A DNA stretch of 32,850 nucleotides from an uncultured Blautia sp. (GCA_948436455.1 CAOJIB010000014.1:1-32850); one strand, 5' to 3'. Shown: positions 23,842 through 31,928, numbered from the stretch's first letter. Notes: generated from the sequence alone by a model not told the origin. Numbers and translations: made by a program.

Positions 23842-24753
23842 CTAAAAGTCGCCCAAAAACTTTACCTCCGGTTCCAAAAGAACGCCGAACTGCTCCCGCA
23901 CCTTTTCCTGTACGTCCCGCATTAACTGCCGCACATCCGCCGCGGTAGCGCCGCCGGTGTTTATCACAAAGCCGCAGTGCTTTTCGGAAACCCTGGCGCC
24001 GCCCACCTGATACCCTGCAAGCCCCGCGTCCATAATCAGCTTTCCGGCAAAATGCCCCTTAGGCCGCTTGAAGGTACTTCCGGCGCTGGGATATTCCAGC
24101 GGCTGCTTACTCGTCCGCTTTTCTAAAAGCTCACGGGTAATTTCCTTGATTTCTTCCAGATCCCCGGGCCGCAGGGAAATCACCGCCTCCAGCACCAGAT
24201 ACCCCGCCGTCTTTACCAGGCTGGTCCGATAGCCCATGGCCAGATCCTTTGCAGGAATCGTCCGCATCTCCCCGTCTTTCGTCAAAACCTGCACTTCCTG
24301 TAATACGTCTTTGAGCTCCCCGCCGTAAGCGCCGGCGTTCATTACCACAGCGCCGCCCAACGTTCCCGGAATCCCGCCGGCGAATTCAAAGCCCGCAAGG
24401 CTCCCTTCCAACGCTTCCCGGGCGATCCCGGACAACAGTGCGCCGGCCTGCGCCCGAATCTCTCCCGACTTTCTGCAAATCTGATTCCAGTTTTTGAAAA
24501 GCTGGATCACCACGCCTTTATATCCCTTGTCGCCCACCAGCAGATTGCTGCCGTTTCCCAAAATAAAATAAGGAAGCTGCTCGGCCCGGCAAAAGCGAAG
24601 AACCTCCTGTATCTCCTGTACGGAATGGGGCGTCAGAAAATAGTCGGCGTCACCGCCGATACGGAAGGTCGTATGCCTGCTCATCGGCTCCTTCGTCTTT
24701 ACATTCCCCTCTCCTAATAATCTCATGAATTCTTCTTTTTTATTCCTACCCAC
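23842..24753 (-). CDS. murB: UDP-N-acetylenolpyruvoylglucosamine reductase MurB (type II)
   Basis: MurB is the FAD-dependent enzyme that reduces UDP-GlcNAc-enolpyruvate to UDP-MurNAc in the cytosol. The 303-residue product has FAD-binding parts HTTFRIGG, LGNGSNLLV (65-73) and GFEFAGGIPGTLGGA (121-135), and catalytic residues Arg176 (GYRTS), Ser226 (AGSTFKRP) and Glu296 (EPEVKFLG). The length is that of the shorter type II enzymes typical of Firmicutes. The start is GTG at 24753 (product MGRNKKEEF), preceded by GAGGAATGCGAA. It lies 10 nt after tcdA and 30 nt before rapZ, inside the five-gene operon. Confidence 0.95.
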   Translation of the reverse strand: MGRNKKEEFMRLLGEGNVKTKEPMSRHTTFRIGGDADYFLTPHSVQEIQEVLRFCRAEQLPYFILGNGSNLLVGDKGYKGVVIQLFKNWNQICRKSGEIRAQAGALLSGIAREALEGSLAGFEFAGGIPGTLGGAVVMNAGAYGGELKDVLQEVQVLTKDGEMRTIPAKDLAMGYRTSLVKTAGYLVLEAVISLRPGDLEEIKEITRELLEKRTSKQPLEYPSAGSTFKRPKGHFAGKLIMDAGLAGYQVGGARVSEKHCGFVINTGGATAADVRQLMRDVQEKVREQFGVLLEPEVKFLGDF

Positions 24754-24763
24754 TTCGCATTCC

Positions 24764-25498
24764 TCAATTCCTTTGATGCCTTTTTTGCTCGTTCAATAAA
24801 TCTTTTACAACTTCTGCGGCAAGGAGAAGCCCCGCAACACTGGGAACAAAGGAAATGCTGCCCGGCGTCGGATGATCTGTCCCGCCCCGTCTCTCCTGCC
24901 CGTGGCCAACCTTTATGGGCTTTTCCTTGGAGTATAGCACTTTGACCTTTTTAATACCTCTTTTGCGCAGCTCCGTACGGATCACCTTCGCCAGCTGGCA
25001 AACGCTCGTCTTGGAAATATCGGTAATCTCAAATTTCGTCGGATCCAGCTTATTTCCCGTACCCATACAGGAAATAAGCGGCGTCCCGGCCGCCTTCGCC
25101 TGCTGGATCAAAAGCAATTTGCTTGTGACCATATCGATGGCGTCCACCACGTAATCAAACGCCGAAAAGTCAAACATAGCGGCTGTTTCTTCATTATAAT
25201 ATGTCTCGTAGGTATGCACGAGAATATCTTCGTTGATATCTCGAATCCGTTCCTTCGCCACCTGTGTCTTGGCCCTGCCAATGGTGGAATGCAGGGCATA
25301 GAGCTGCCGGTTAATATTGGTCATCTCTATCGTATCATAATCCACCAGCGTCAGACTCCCTACCCCGCATCTTGCCAGGGCTTCCGCCGTATAGGAGCCA
25401 ACGCCCCCCAGGCCGAATACGGCGATTTTCATGGCTGCCAGCCTGTCTGCGGCTTCCTCCCCCAATAGAAGCTCTGTCCTGGAAAATTCATTCAGCAT
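24764..25498 (-). CDS. tcdA: tRNA threonylcarbamoyladenosine dehydratase (TcdA/CsdL, ThiF-E1 family)
   Basis: TcdA cyclises the t6A modification at position 37 of ANN-decoding tRNAs to ct6A using ATP. The 244-residue product has the E1-like nucleotide-binding motif GLGGVGS (29-35), the DYDTIEMTNINRQLYA segment, and the subfamily-typical MGTGNKLDPTKFEITDISKT and GSISFVPSVAGLLLAAEVV. The frame is open to 25525, but AGGAGGA lies about 10 nt ahead of the ATG at 25498, so MLNEFSRTELLLG is taken as the start. It is the first gene of an operon with murB, rapZ, whiA and crh, behind a promoter at 25682-25710. The start codon overlaps the end of a small upstream reading frame. Confidence 0.93.
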   Translation of the reverse strand: MLNEFSRTELLLGEEAADRLAAMKIAVFGLGGVGSYTAEALARCGVGSLTLVDYDTIEMTNINRQLYALHSTIGRAKTQVAKERIRDINEDILVHTYETYYNEETAAMFDFSAFDYVVDAIDMVTSKLLLIQQAKAAGTPLISCMGTGNKLDPTKFEITDISKTSVCQLAKVIRTELRKRGIKKVKVLYSKEKPIKVGHGQERRGGTDHPTPGSISFVPSVAGLLLAAEVVKDLLNEQKRHQRN

Positions 25499-25681
25499 CC
25501 AGAAATCTCCTCCTGTTTTCTCCATGTATTCTTAAGAAGCCTTCGACTTCCGCAGAATAAATATAGTCGATACCATCTCGTCTCAGGTGAATTCTGCCCT
25601 TGTCGCCCGTCGTCTGCCGTCTGAGAGAAAAAGCTCGTCTTTTTGTAACTGCTTTGCATCGTTTCCAATTATATTTTTTAT

Positions 25682-25710
25682 ATTATACTCTGTACTTTCC
25701 GAAATGTACA
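25682..25710 (-). promoter_or_regulatory. Promoter of the tcdA-murB-rapZ-whiA-crh operon
   Basis: On the minus strand TGTACA (25710-25705), a 17-bp spacer and a perfect TATAAT (25687-25682). An inverted pair CTGTAC/GTACAG spans the -35 and spacer. The leader of about 175 nt contains a weak 55-codon frame (25492-25659). Confidence 0.7.
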
Positions 25711-25756
25711 GGATTTCTTGCATTCTTTCCTTTTCCCAAAGCGGTTTTTCCGTAAC

Positions 25757-25795
25757 TTCTGTAACTATTCAGCCTCCGGCCTCATAGTTACAGAA
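25757..25795. repeat. Perfect 12-bp inverted repeat between divergent promoters
   Basis: TTCTGTAACTAT and ATAGTTACAGAA flank a 15-nt loop rich in G and C. It lies about 45 bp upstream of the -35 of the tcdA operon and about 140 bp upstream of the cupin promoter. No transcript from either side needs a terminator here and there is no U-tract, so an operator or structured DNA site is possible. The rest of 25796-25933 shows nothing I recognise. Confidence 0.6.
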
Positions 25796-25933
25796 TCTGT
25801 CCATTCCAAGCCACCTGCGGCGAAGGACAGATTCCCTCCTGTCTGTCTATAGATATTCTTACGGACTTTGCAGCAGGCGCAAAGTCCTGGACTGACTAGT
25901 TGCCAACTTCTCCCATTTTCTTCCCGCCGGGAC

Positions 25934-25962
25934 TTGTCCCAAAAATGCCCAGATGCTATAAT
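25934..25962 (+). promoter_or_regulatory. Promoter of the cupin gene
   Basis: TTGTCC (25934-25939), a 17-bp spacer and TGCTATAAT, a perfect -10 with extended TG (25957-25962). Transcription would start about 30 nt before the cupin ATG. Confidence 0.75.
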
Positions 25963-25998
25963 AATTTCAAAAATCTCAAAGAAGGGCAGGAAACTATT

Positions 25999-26343
25999 AT
26001 GACACGCAAAGGCGAACGCGAAATACTGAAAAAGGAAAAAATGGCCGGCGGAGACGGCCATGTCCTGATCGAACATTTACTCAACGAAGAACAGCGGGGC
26101 CGTGCCAGCGGCATGTTTTCAGAAGTGACCCTGGAGCCGGGATGCACGCTGGGCTTCCACGACCATCACGGCGAGTCGGAAACCTACTACATTCTCACCG
26201 GCGAAGGCATTTACCAGGACAATGATATAGAATATCCGGTAAAGCCTGGAGACGTTACCTTCTGTGACGACGGCAACGCCCACGGCCTGAAAAACACCGG
26301 CAGCGACGATCTAAAATTCATCGCCCTGATCCTGAAAAAGTAA
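25999..26343 (+). CDS. Small single-domain cupin protein
   Basis: The 114-residue product has both cupin motifs: motif 1 GFHDHHGESETYYILTGEG (about 53-71), with two histidines and a glutamate for metal binding, and motif 2 PGDVTFCDDGNAHGLKN, with the third histidine. Such proteins bind a metal and may be isomerases, dioxygenases or sensors; the substrate cannot be told. The frame runs upstream to 25900, but GGCAGGAAA precedes the ATG at 25999, and the upstream part overlaps the promoter. It is monocistronic, with a strong terminator directly after it and divergent from the tcdA operon. Confidence 0.88.
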   Translation: MTRKGEREILKKEKMAGGDGHVLIEHLLNEEQRGRASGMFSEVTLEPGCTLGFHDHHGESETYYILTGEGIYQDNDIEYPVKPGDVTFCDDGNAHGLKNTGSDDLKFIALILKK

Positions 26344-26345
26344 AA

Positions 26346-26391
26346 GAGAAGGCCCTCTTTCATCCGCATCTCGGGAAAGGAGGGCCTTTTT
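26346..26391 (+). terminator. Terminator of the cupin gene
   Basis: AAGGCCCTC (26349-26357) and GAGGGCCTT (26380-26388) pair, extended by TTTC/GAAA with a bulge, and are followed by TTTTTC. It is also the hairpin part of repeat copy C, whose palindrome begins 12 nt further on. Confidence 0.9.
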
Positions 26392-26400
26392 CATGCCTTC

Positions 26401-26439
26401 GTATGCAAAAAAGCTGCCAGTAGTAGGTTCTCTGTATGC
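26401..26439 (+). repeat. Dispersed palindromic element, copy C (after the cupin gene)
   Basis: Outer parts GTATGCAAAAAAGCTGCCA and GTAGGTTCTCTGTATGC. It follows the cupin terminator hairpin by 12 nt, with the linker containing ATGCC as in copies A and B. It ends 6 nt before the stop codon of the convergent monooxygenase-like gene. Confidence 0.75.
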
Positions 26440-26444
26440 AAACA

Positions 26445-26777
26445 TTATTCTCTTATAAACGCCTGATCGCCGGCAGGAATTCCGGCTTCATCTAAAATAT
26501 ACCGTTCTACTTTCATGTGAAGATTGTATTTTTCCCGGAGAGCGGCTATCTGCGCCATCATAGGCGAAGCATGATGGGCGTCCAGGGACTGCTGGTCTTT
26601 CCAGCTGTCAATCAGAAGAACGGTTTCTCTATCCTTCATTGGAAAAAAGTATTCGTATCCAAGATTCCCTCTTTCTGCGCAGATCTTTTCAACAACGCCC
26701 TTTTCCATCATTTCCTCCGCAAATTTTCTGGCGTTTTCATTGATGCCCGTATAATATATATGGATCGTAATTGCCAT
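26445..26777 (-). CDS. Antibiotic biosynthesis monooxygenase (ABM)-domain protein
   Basis: The 110-residue product matches the small dimeric alpha-beta barrel ABM fold: a first strand MAITIHIYYTG, an amphipathic helix, and the segments YEYFFPMKDRETVLLIDSWKDQQSLDAHHAS and a C-terminal strand VERYILDE. Members include YgiN-like quinol monooxygenases and heme-degrading enzymes; no heme-binding motif can be assigned, so the reaction is unknown. AGAGGGGAAG precedes the ATG at 26777. It is a single-gene unit, convergent with the cupin gene and divergent from ilvB. A promoter lies at 26811-26839. Confidence 0.82.
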   Translation of the reverse strand: MAITIHIYYTGINENARKFAEEMMEKGVVEKICAERGNLGYEYFFPMKDRETVLLIDSWKDQQSLDAHHASPMMAQIAALREKYNLHMKVERYILDEAGIPAGDQAFIRE

Positions 26778-26810
26778 ATTCTTCCCCTCTTTTCGTATAA
26801 TCGCGCCTCT

Positions 26811-26839
26811 ATCTTATCATACCGGACCGACTGTGACAA
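26811..26839 (-). promoter_or_regulatory. Promoter of the ABM-domain gene
   Basis: On the minus strand TTGTCA (26839-26834), a 17-bp spacer and TGATAAGAT, an extended -10 (TAAGAT at 26816-26811). Confidence 0.65.
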
Positions 26840-26927
26840 GGCAATCTGAAAGCGTTACAATTCCCACCCGCTATTACAAAAAATGGAATTCCCCTCAAAC
26901 GCCAAAATACAAATAAAGCAAAAGTAA

Positions 26928-26956
26928 TTGACAGGCCTTCTGATTTCAAGTAGAAT
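26928..26956 (+). promoter_or_regulatory. Promoter of ilvBN
   Basis: A perfect TTGACA (26928-26933), a 17-bp spacer and TAGAAT (26951-26956). The leader to the ilvB start is about 118 nt. Confidence 0.8.
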
Positions 26957-27023
26957 AGGAGCCATCTTATCTGAAATTTCTTTGAAAACAAGGCGTGTCT
27001 GGAAATCTCTTCCTACCGTCTGT

Positions 27024-27055
27024 ACGCCCCGCCTTGGGGCGTTCATTATTTTAAG
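27024..27055 (+). promoter_or_regulatory. Hairpin in the ilvB leader (possible attenuator)
   Basis: ACGCCCC-gcctt-GGGGCGT (27024-27042) is followed by TCATTATTTT, a broken U-tract. AAGGCGT at about 26991-26997 could pair with ACGCC and compete. No T-box consensus and no convincing branched-chain leader peptide is present, so an attenuator role is tentative. Confidence 0.4.
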
Positions 27056-27080
27056 AAAGGGAGAAAAGGAGGATGATCCC

Positions 27081-28781
27081 ATGAGAAAGATCACAGGCAA
27101 TAAATTGCTTGTAAAAGCATTAAAGGAAGAAGGCGTGGAGATCCTATTCGGCTATCCCGGCGCCTGTACCATTGATATCAGCGACGAGCTGTATAAACAG
27201 GACTATACCCGCGTAATCCTTCCCCGCCACGAGCAGGCCCTGGTCCATGAAGCTGACGCCTACGCCCGTTCCACCGGAAAGGTCGGCGTCTGTCTGGCCA
27301 CCAGCGGCCCGGGGGCTACAAACCTGGTCACCGGCATCGCCACCGCCAACATGGACAGCGTCCCCCTGGTATGCTTCACCGGCCAGGTGGCGCGAAACCT
27401 GATCGGCAACGACGCCTTCCAGGAAGTGGATATCATCGGCATTACCCGCAGTATCTGCAAATACGGCGTAACCGTACGCCGACGGGAGGATCTGGGCCGG
27501 ATCTTAAAGGACGCCTTCTACATCGCCCGCACCGGCCGGCCGGGCCCCGTAGTCATCGACCTTCCCAAAGACGTAATGGCGGAGCTGGGCAGCGCGGATT
27601 ATCCGGAAACCGTCAATATCCGAGGCTACCGACCGAACAGCAGCGTGCACATCGGCCAACTCAAAAAGGCCGTCAAGATGCTACAAAAGGCAAAACGTCC
27701 GTTGTTTCTGGCCGGCGGCGGCGTGAATATCGCCCGGGCCAACGAGCTTTTTGAAAAGCTGGTGGATATTACCCAGGTGCCCGTCATCACCACCATTATG
27801 GGCCGGGGGGCTATTCCCACCAATCATCCGCTGTTCATCGGAAATATCGGCATGCACGGCTCCTACGCCTCTAATATGGCCGTAAGCAACTGCGATGTTC
27901 TGTTTTCCATCGGCACCCGCTTTAACGACCGGATCACGGGAAAGATCCATGAATTTGCCCCGAACGCCCAGATCATTCATATTGATATCGACACCGCTTC
28001 GATCTCCCGGAATATCCAGGTGGACGTGCCCATCGTCGCCGACGCCGCCGAAGCCATCGAAAAGATGCTGGAATACGTGGAGAAATGCGGCTCCCGGGAC
28101 TGGCTTAAGCAAATCCGGCGCTGGAATGAAGAGCATCCTTTGATGATGCGGGAAAAGCCCGGCGTCACTCCAAAAAAGATTCTCGACGTCATCAACCGGG
28201 ACTTTTCCGAAGCGATCGTCGTGACCGACGTAGGACAGCACCAGATGTGGACAACCCAGTTTTTGGAGCTGGATCATCACAAGAAGCTTCTGACCTCCGG
28301 CGGCTTAGGAACCATGGGCTACGGCTTTCCGGGAGCCATCGGGGCCAAGATCGGCAATCCCGACGCTACGGTAATTTCCATCAACGGCGACGGCGGCTTC
28401 CAGATGAATATCCAGGAATTCGCCACGGCCGTCCTGGAAAAGCTGCCTTTGATCCTGTGCGTATTTAATAACAGTTACTTAGGAATGGTCCGGCAATGGC
28501 AGCGCTTGTTCTACGGCAAGCGATACGCCATGACTGAATTAAATCCCGCAAAGGAAGGGGAGGAGGCTTCTCCCTACCGGCCGGACTTCGTCGCCCTGGC
28601 AAAAAGCTACGGCGCCTATGGCATCCGTGTGGAACGGGAGGAGGATATCGCCGACGCCTTTGCCCAAGCGCGCAGCCATACCGACGCGCCGACGCTGATT
28701 GAATTCATCATCGACGCGGAAGAGCTGGTGTATCCGATGATCAAACCCGGCGGGACCCTGGAAGAAATGCTGATGGGCTAA
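27081..28781 (+). CDS. ilvB: Acetolactate (acetohydroxyacid) synthase large subunit
   Basis: This ThDP-dependent enzyme catalyses the first common step of valine, leucine and isoleucine synthesis. The 566-residue product has the ThDP-activating Glu51 (LPRHEQALVHEADAYAR), the LATSGPGATN loop, the FAD-binding central domain, and the ThDP motif from GDG (436-438) to NN (463-464). The frame is open upstream through the promoter, but AAAGGAGG lies 8 nt before the ATG at 27081, and the product MRKITGNKLLVKALKEEGV is the standard N-terminus. The adjacent ilvN regulatory subunit confirms the biosynthetic form rather than a catabolic acetolactate synthase. Confidence 0.96.
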   Translation: MRKITGNKLLVKALKEEGVEILFGYPGACTIDISDELYKQDYTRVILPRHEQALVHEADAYARSTGKVGVCLATSGPGATNLVTGIATANMDSVPLVCFTGQVARNLIGNDAFQEVDIIGITRSICKYGVTVRRREDLGRILKDAFYIARTGRPGPVVIDLPKDVMAELGSADYPETVNIRGYRPNSSVHIGQLKKAVKMLQKAKRPLFLAGGGVNIARANELFEKLVDITQVPVITTIMGRGAIPTNHPLFIGNIGMHGSYASNMAVSNCDVLFSIGTRFNDRITGKIHEFAPNAQIIHIDIDTASISRNIQVDVPIVADAAEAIEKMLEYVEKCGSRDWLKQIRRWNEEHPLMMREKPGVTPKKILDVINRDFSEAIVVTDVGQHQMWTTQFLELDHHKKLLTSGGLGTMGYGFPGAIGAKIGNPDATVISINGDGGFQMNIQEFATAVLEKLPLILCVFNNSYLGMVRQWQRLFYGKRYAMTELNPAKEGEEASPYRPDFVALAKSYGAYGIRVEREEDIADAFAQARSHTDAPTLIEFIIDAEELVYPMIKPGGTLEEMLMG

Positions 28782-28794
28782 AGGAGGAAATGCT

Positions 28795-29310
28795 ATGAAC
28801 ACAAAAAATATCATGAGGAATCGTTGGATTTCTCTGTACGTGGAAAATCAGGTGGGCGTCTTATCCAAAATTTCCGGGCTTTTTTCCGCCAAATCCTATA
28901 ACCTGGAAAGCCTTACGGTGGGAACGACGGAGGATCCCACCGTATCCCGGATGACCATCGCCACCTGCTGCGACGAAGAAACCTTTGAACAAATCAAAAA
29001 ACAGCTCAACCGTATGGTGGAAGTAATTAAGGTCATTGATTTCACCGATATGTCCGTCTATATGCAGGAGATCCTCTATGTAAAAGTCTTAAACTGCGAC
29101 CAAACGGACAAAGACAAGCTGTTCCAGATCGCCCAGGCTTTCCGCGCCCAGGTGGTGGATTACGGCCATTACAGCCTGCTGCTGTCCTTCTTGCAGACCG
29201 CCTCAAAAAACGACGCCGTTATTCGGCTTTTAAAGGATGAATTCAAAACGATTGAAGTCGTGCGGGGCGGCAGCGTAGGCATCGAGGCCATCAGCATGGC
29301 GGACCGGTAA
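28795..29310 (+). CDS. ilvN: Acetolactate synthase small (regulatory) subunit
   Basis: The small subunit binds valine and stimulates and feedback-regulates the large subunit. The 171-residue product opens with an ACT domain (WISLYVENQVGVLSKISG, then NLESLTVG at about 36-43) and has the C-terminal domain typical of the family (VEVIKVIDFTDMSVYMQ onward). AAGGAGG precedes the ATG at 28795, 13 nt after the ilvB stop. A long hairpin terminator follows at 29344-29395, so ilvBN is a two-gene operon in this window, without ilvC or leucine genes next to it. Confidence 0.95.
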   Translation: MNTKNIMRNRWISLYVENQVGVLSKISGLFSAKSYNLESLTVGTTEDPTVSRMTIATCCDEETFEQIKKQLNRMVEVIKVIDFTDMSVYMQEILYVKVLNCDQTDKDKLFQIAQAFRAQVVDYGHYSLLLSFLQTASKNDAVIRLLKDEFKTIEVVRGGSVGIEAISMADR

Positions 29311-29343
29311 AAGCAGACCGGCGCTAAAAATCACAACGCAAAA

Positions 29344-29395
29344 AACCGGCCAATACCACGGAAATATTGCTTCCGTACTATCGGCCGGTTCTTTT
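29344..29395 (+). terminator. Terminator of ilvBN
   Basis: AACCGGCC (29344-29351) and GGCCGGTT (29383-29390) pair perfectly and enclose a second stem ACGGAA/TTCCGT. TTCTTTTC follows on the plus strand. Confidence 0.85.
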
Positions 29396-29518
29396 CGTAC
29401 TTTTTTCACCGGCGGAAAAATCCCCCTTCTGTCCGTCCTAGGCTGCCAAATAAATCCCGAACCATTTCCCATACCGGCTTCTTAAACCGCCTCCCCTCTT
29501 TTTTATCTTTACCCAAAA

Positions 29519-29570
29519 ATGAAAGTTCACTTTCATCTTATATCCTACCCTATTTTAATCATTTTGTAAA
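29519..29570 (-). promoter_or_regulatory. Orphan promoter with an 18-bp palindromic operator
   Basis: On the minus strand TTTACA (29570-29565), a 17-bp spacer and TAGGAT (29547-29542) are followed, around the expected start point, by the palindrome ATGAAAGT-GA-ACTTTCAT (29536-29519). Palindromes of this form are typical operators of TetR-type repressors. No convincing gene lies downstream before ilvN ends on the other strand; only short frames of about 30-80 codons are seen. It may be a remnant or serve a small transcript. Confidence 0.5.
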
Positions 29571-29657
29571 GTATTTTCCGATGAATGTTAAAAATTGCCG
29601 GTGCTATCTATCCGCTTTTCCATCCTTAGAAGCCTGGAAAAATCACCGCCGTCGTCG

Positions 29658-31928
29658 TCAGTGACACTTGCTCCAGCCACAGCTTTTACATACGCTGCAG
29701 CCGCCCTCAAAGATCAGGTTTTCCCCGCATTCTGGACAATACAGCCGGTCGGAAGGCGTCGGCGTCGTCACCGCCCGGGGCTTTGGCGCTTTTTTCGCCA
29801 ACTCCTGGCCAGAACGTCTTTTTTCCTTTAATTCCTTTTGCATTTCATTGTACATATCCATCAGCGCGTTTCCTACGGCCATGGGACAGCAAGCCCCCTT
29901 GCTGGTATCCTTGCGGCTTACCCGCCGGGAGGTATAGGAAGGACAGGCGCCGGTGGAATTTAACTGATCCACAATCGTGTGGATGTCGATCCCCGCTCGG
30001 GCGCTAATCGAAATCATCCGGGAAAGGCCGATCATGAAATTATTACAGCCGCCGGTGGAGCCCTTGCTTAAATACGTTTCCAGCAAAACGCCCGTATACG
30101 GATCAAAAAGCGCGATACAGTGCAGACTTCCGCAGCCGGTGAGGAGCTTGCGTTTTTTCCCTACCACGTCGTCCGTCACCAAAATGATTTCGCCCCGCTT
30201 TAAGCCTTCGCCAGCCGCGTGGGTTTTCGGCTCGTTGGTATTTAAAATGCCGACGCGCTTACAGCCGTCCCGGAAAATAGTAATTCCCTTTAAGCCGCTT
30301 TCGTACGCATAAAGATATAGGCTCTCCGTTTCCTCCACGGTAAAGCTATTGGGAACGTTCACCGTAGAGCTGATCGACGCGTCGATGTGCTTCTGCCAGC
30401 TGGCCTGCATATCGATCCGCTGCCGGTAGTCCAACATCATTGCCGTCACAAAATATTCCGGTAGCTCTGTATCCTTGGAGAGCTGGTGTTCCTTCATATA
30501 CTGCTCGACGATCTTGGTATATACCTTGTAATACACATCCGTCCCGTGCAGGGATTCAGTCTTGCGCTCATAGTAATTGGCGTACACCGGCTCGATGCCG
30601 CCGGAAATCCCCAGCATTGTGGAAAGGGTGCCTGTAGGCGCAATGGTTAGAAGCTGGGAATTGCGCAGGCCATACTTACGCACCAGTTCTACCGTCTTCT
30701 CCGTCGTATTTGCTAGGAAGAACGGCGATTCCAGAATATCCTCGATCCGGCAGCCGCCGTACATCCCCAGCTCCTTGGCTAGATGGGCGGAAGCTGCAAT
30801 TGCGGAATCCGCCATCGCAAAGCCGATCCGGTCGCAAAGCTCAATGGCTTCCTTTTCCCCATAGATAATGCCCAGCTTGATCAAAGCGTCCGCCAGGCCC
30901 ATGATCCCGAGGCCGATCTGCCGCCATTTCGCCACGCTCTCCCGCTGCTCGGGCAGCGGATGCAGGGGCAGCCCCTCGTCCAGCACCTCGTTCAGCGCCC
31001 GCACCGAAGCCTGCACGCATTTCTTAAAGCTATCAAAATCAAAATACGCTGTCGTCGTAAAGGGATGCACGACAAATTCAGAAAGGTTAATGCTTCCCAG
31101 AAGGCAGCTTCCGCCGGCAGGCAGCGGCTCTTCGGCACAGGGATTCACACCTGCATACACAAATTCCTCGGTATTGCTAAGAAGACTCCAGCTGGTGATC
31201 TGATCCCAAAAAAGCGCGCCCGGCTCCGCATAATCCCAGTTTGTTTCCGCGATCCGCCGAAACAGCTCCCGAGCGTTGACCCAGCGCTGGATCACTTCGC
31301 CGGTAGTTTCCCGCTTATAATGAAGGAGATATTTCTCGTTCTTTTTCACCGCTTCCATGAAATCCTTGCGGATCCGCACGGAAATATTGGCCTTCGTAAC
31401 CTTTTCCAGATCGGTCTTGAGATCGATAAATTCTTCCACATCCGGATGCGCGCAGTCGATGGAGATCATCAGCGCTCCTCGCCGGCCATTCTGTCCGATC
31501 AGCGCTGTGACCAGAGAATACAACTCCATAAAAGATACCGCGCCGCTGGTCTCCTTGGCGGCGTTATTAATCTTCGCGCCTCGGGGACTTAAGCCGGAAA
31601 TATCGATGCCGCAACCTCCTCCGTAGCTGTACGTCCGGGCCAGCTTTTTGGCGCACTCGAAAATGCTCTCGATCTCGTCCTCCGGCGGCGCGATCACATA
31701 GCAATTGGAATAGGTCACCTTCCGGCCCTGGCCGTGCAGGCCCCGGTTCGATAAGATCCGGCCGCCGAACAAAAATTTCTTTTCCCGCATATATTCCGCA
31801 ATCTCCGTATTACCGGCGCTGATCCGCGTAAGCCACCCCTCGAAGTCCTCTCCTTCGCAGCAATACTTGTTCGTCCAGATATCGACCCCTAATTGATTCT
31901 CCGATCCCAGCCATTCCTCGATTTTCAT
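29658..31928 (-). CDS. nrdJ: Adenosylcobalamin-dependent (class II) ribonucleotide reductase
   Basis: This enzyme reduces ribonucleotides with a B12-derived radical and is oxygen-independent. The 756-residue product shows the radical-site motif NPCAEEPL (Asn262, Cys264, Glu266), the redox pair Cys76 (YSNCYV) and Cys275 (GGSCLLGSINLS), spaced as in the T. maritima enzyme, and APTGTLS in the barrel. The C-terminus has a TSCPD-type domain (GSTGGCNNFMIGLSRM) and zinc-ribbon-like cysteines (CPECGENLIFEGGCSVCKSC). The frame is open to 31973, but GGAGGAATTT precedes the ATG at 31928. It is monocistronic behind a promoter with NrdR-box-like sites. No NrdR gene and no cobalamin riboswitch are seen. 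Confidence 0.96.
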   Translation of the reverse strand: MKIEEWLGSENQLGVDIWTNKYCCEGEDFEGWLTRISAGNTEIAEYMREKKFLFGGRILSNRGLHGQGRKVTYSNCYVIAPPEDEIESIFECAKKLARTYSYGGGCGIDISGLSPRGAKINNAAKETSGAVSFMELYSLVTALIGQNGRRGALMISIDCAHPDVEEFIDLKTDLEKVTKANISVRIRKDFMEAVKKNEKYLLHYKRETTGEVIQRWVNARELFRRIAETNWDYAEPGALFWDQITSWSLLSNTEEFVYAGVNPCAEEPLPAGGSCLLGSINLSEFVVHPFTTTAYFDFDSFKKCVQASVRALNEVLDEGLPLHPLPEQRESVAKWRQIGLGIMGLADALIKLGIIYGEKEAIELCDRIGFAMADSAIAASAHLAKELGMYGGCRIEDILESPFFLANTTEKTVELVRKYGLRNSQLLTIAPTGTLSTMLGISGGIEPVYANYYERKTESLHGTDVYYKVYTKIVEQYMKEHQLSKDTELPEYFVTAMMLDYRQRIDMQASWQKHIDASISSTVNVPNSFTVEETESLYLYAYESGLKGITIFRDGCKRVGILNTNEPKTHAAGEGLKRGEIILVTDDVVGKKRKLLTGCGSLHCIALFDPYTGVLLETYLSKGSTGGCNNFMIGLSRMISISARAGIDIHTIVDQLNSTGACPSYTSRRVSRKDTSKGACCPMAVGNALMDMYNEMQKELKEKRRSGQELAKKAPKPRAVTTPTPSDRLYCPECGENLIFEGGCSVCKSCGWSKCH

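Noticed and set aside
26957-27080. T-box or branched-chain leader peptide for ilvBN
   Set aside because: No T-box consensus sequence and no short frame with clustered Leu/Val/Ile codons after the likely start site.
29590-29650. Possible terminator after nrdJ (CGGTG/CACCG with inner TTTTCC/GGAAAA)
   Set aside because: Stems are short, widely spaced and only loosely followed by a U-run; I could not call it with confidence.
30783-31592. Plus-strand frame of 269 codons within nrdJ
   Set aside because: Antisense to conserved catalytic regions of nrdJ; low-complexity His/Arg/Gln-rich translation typical of a shadow frame.
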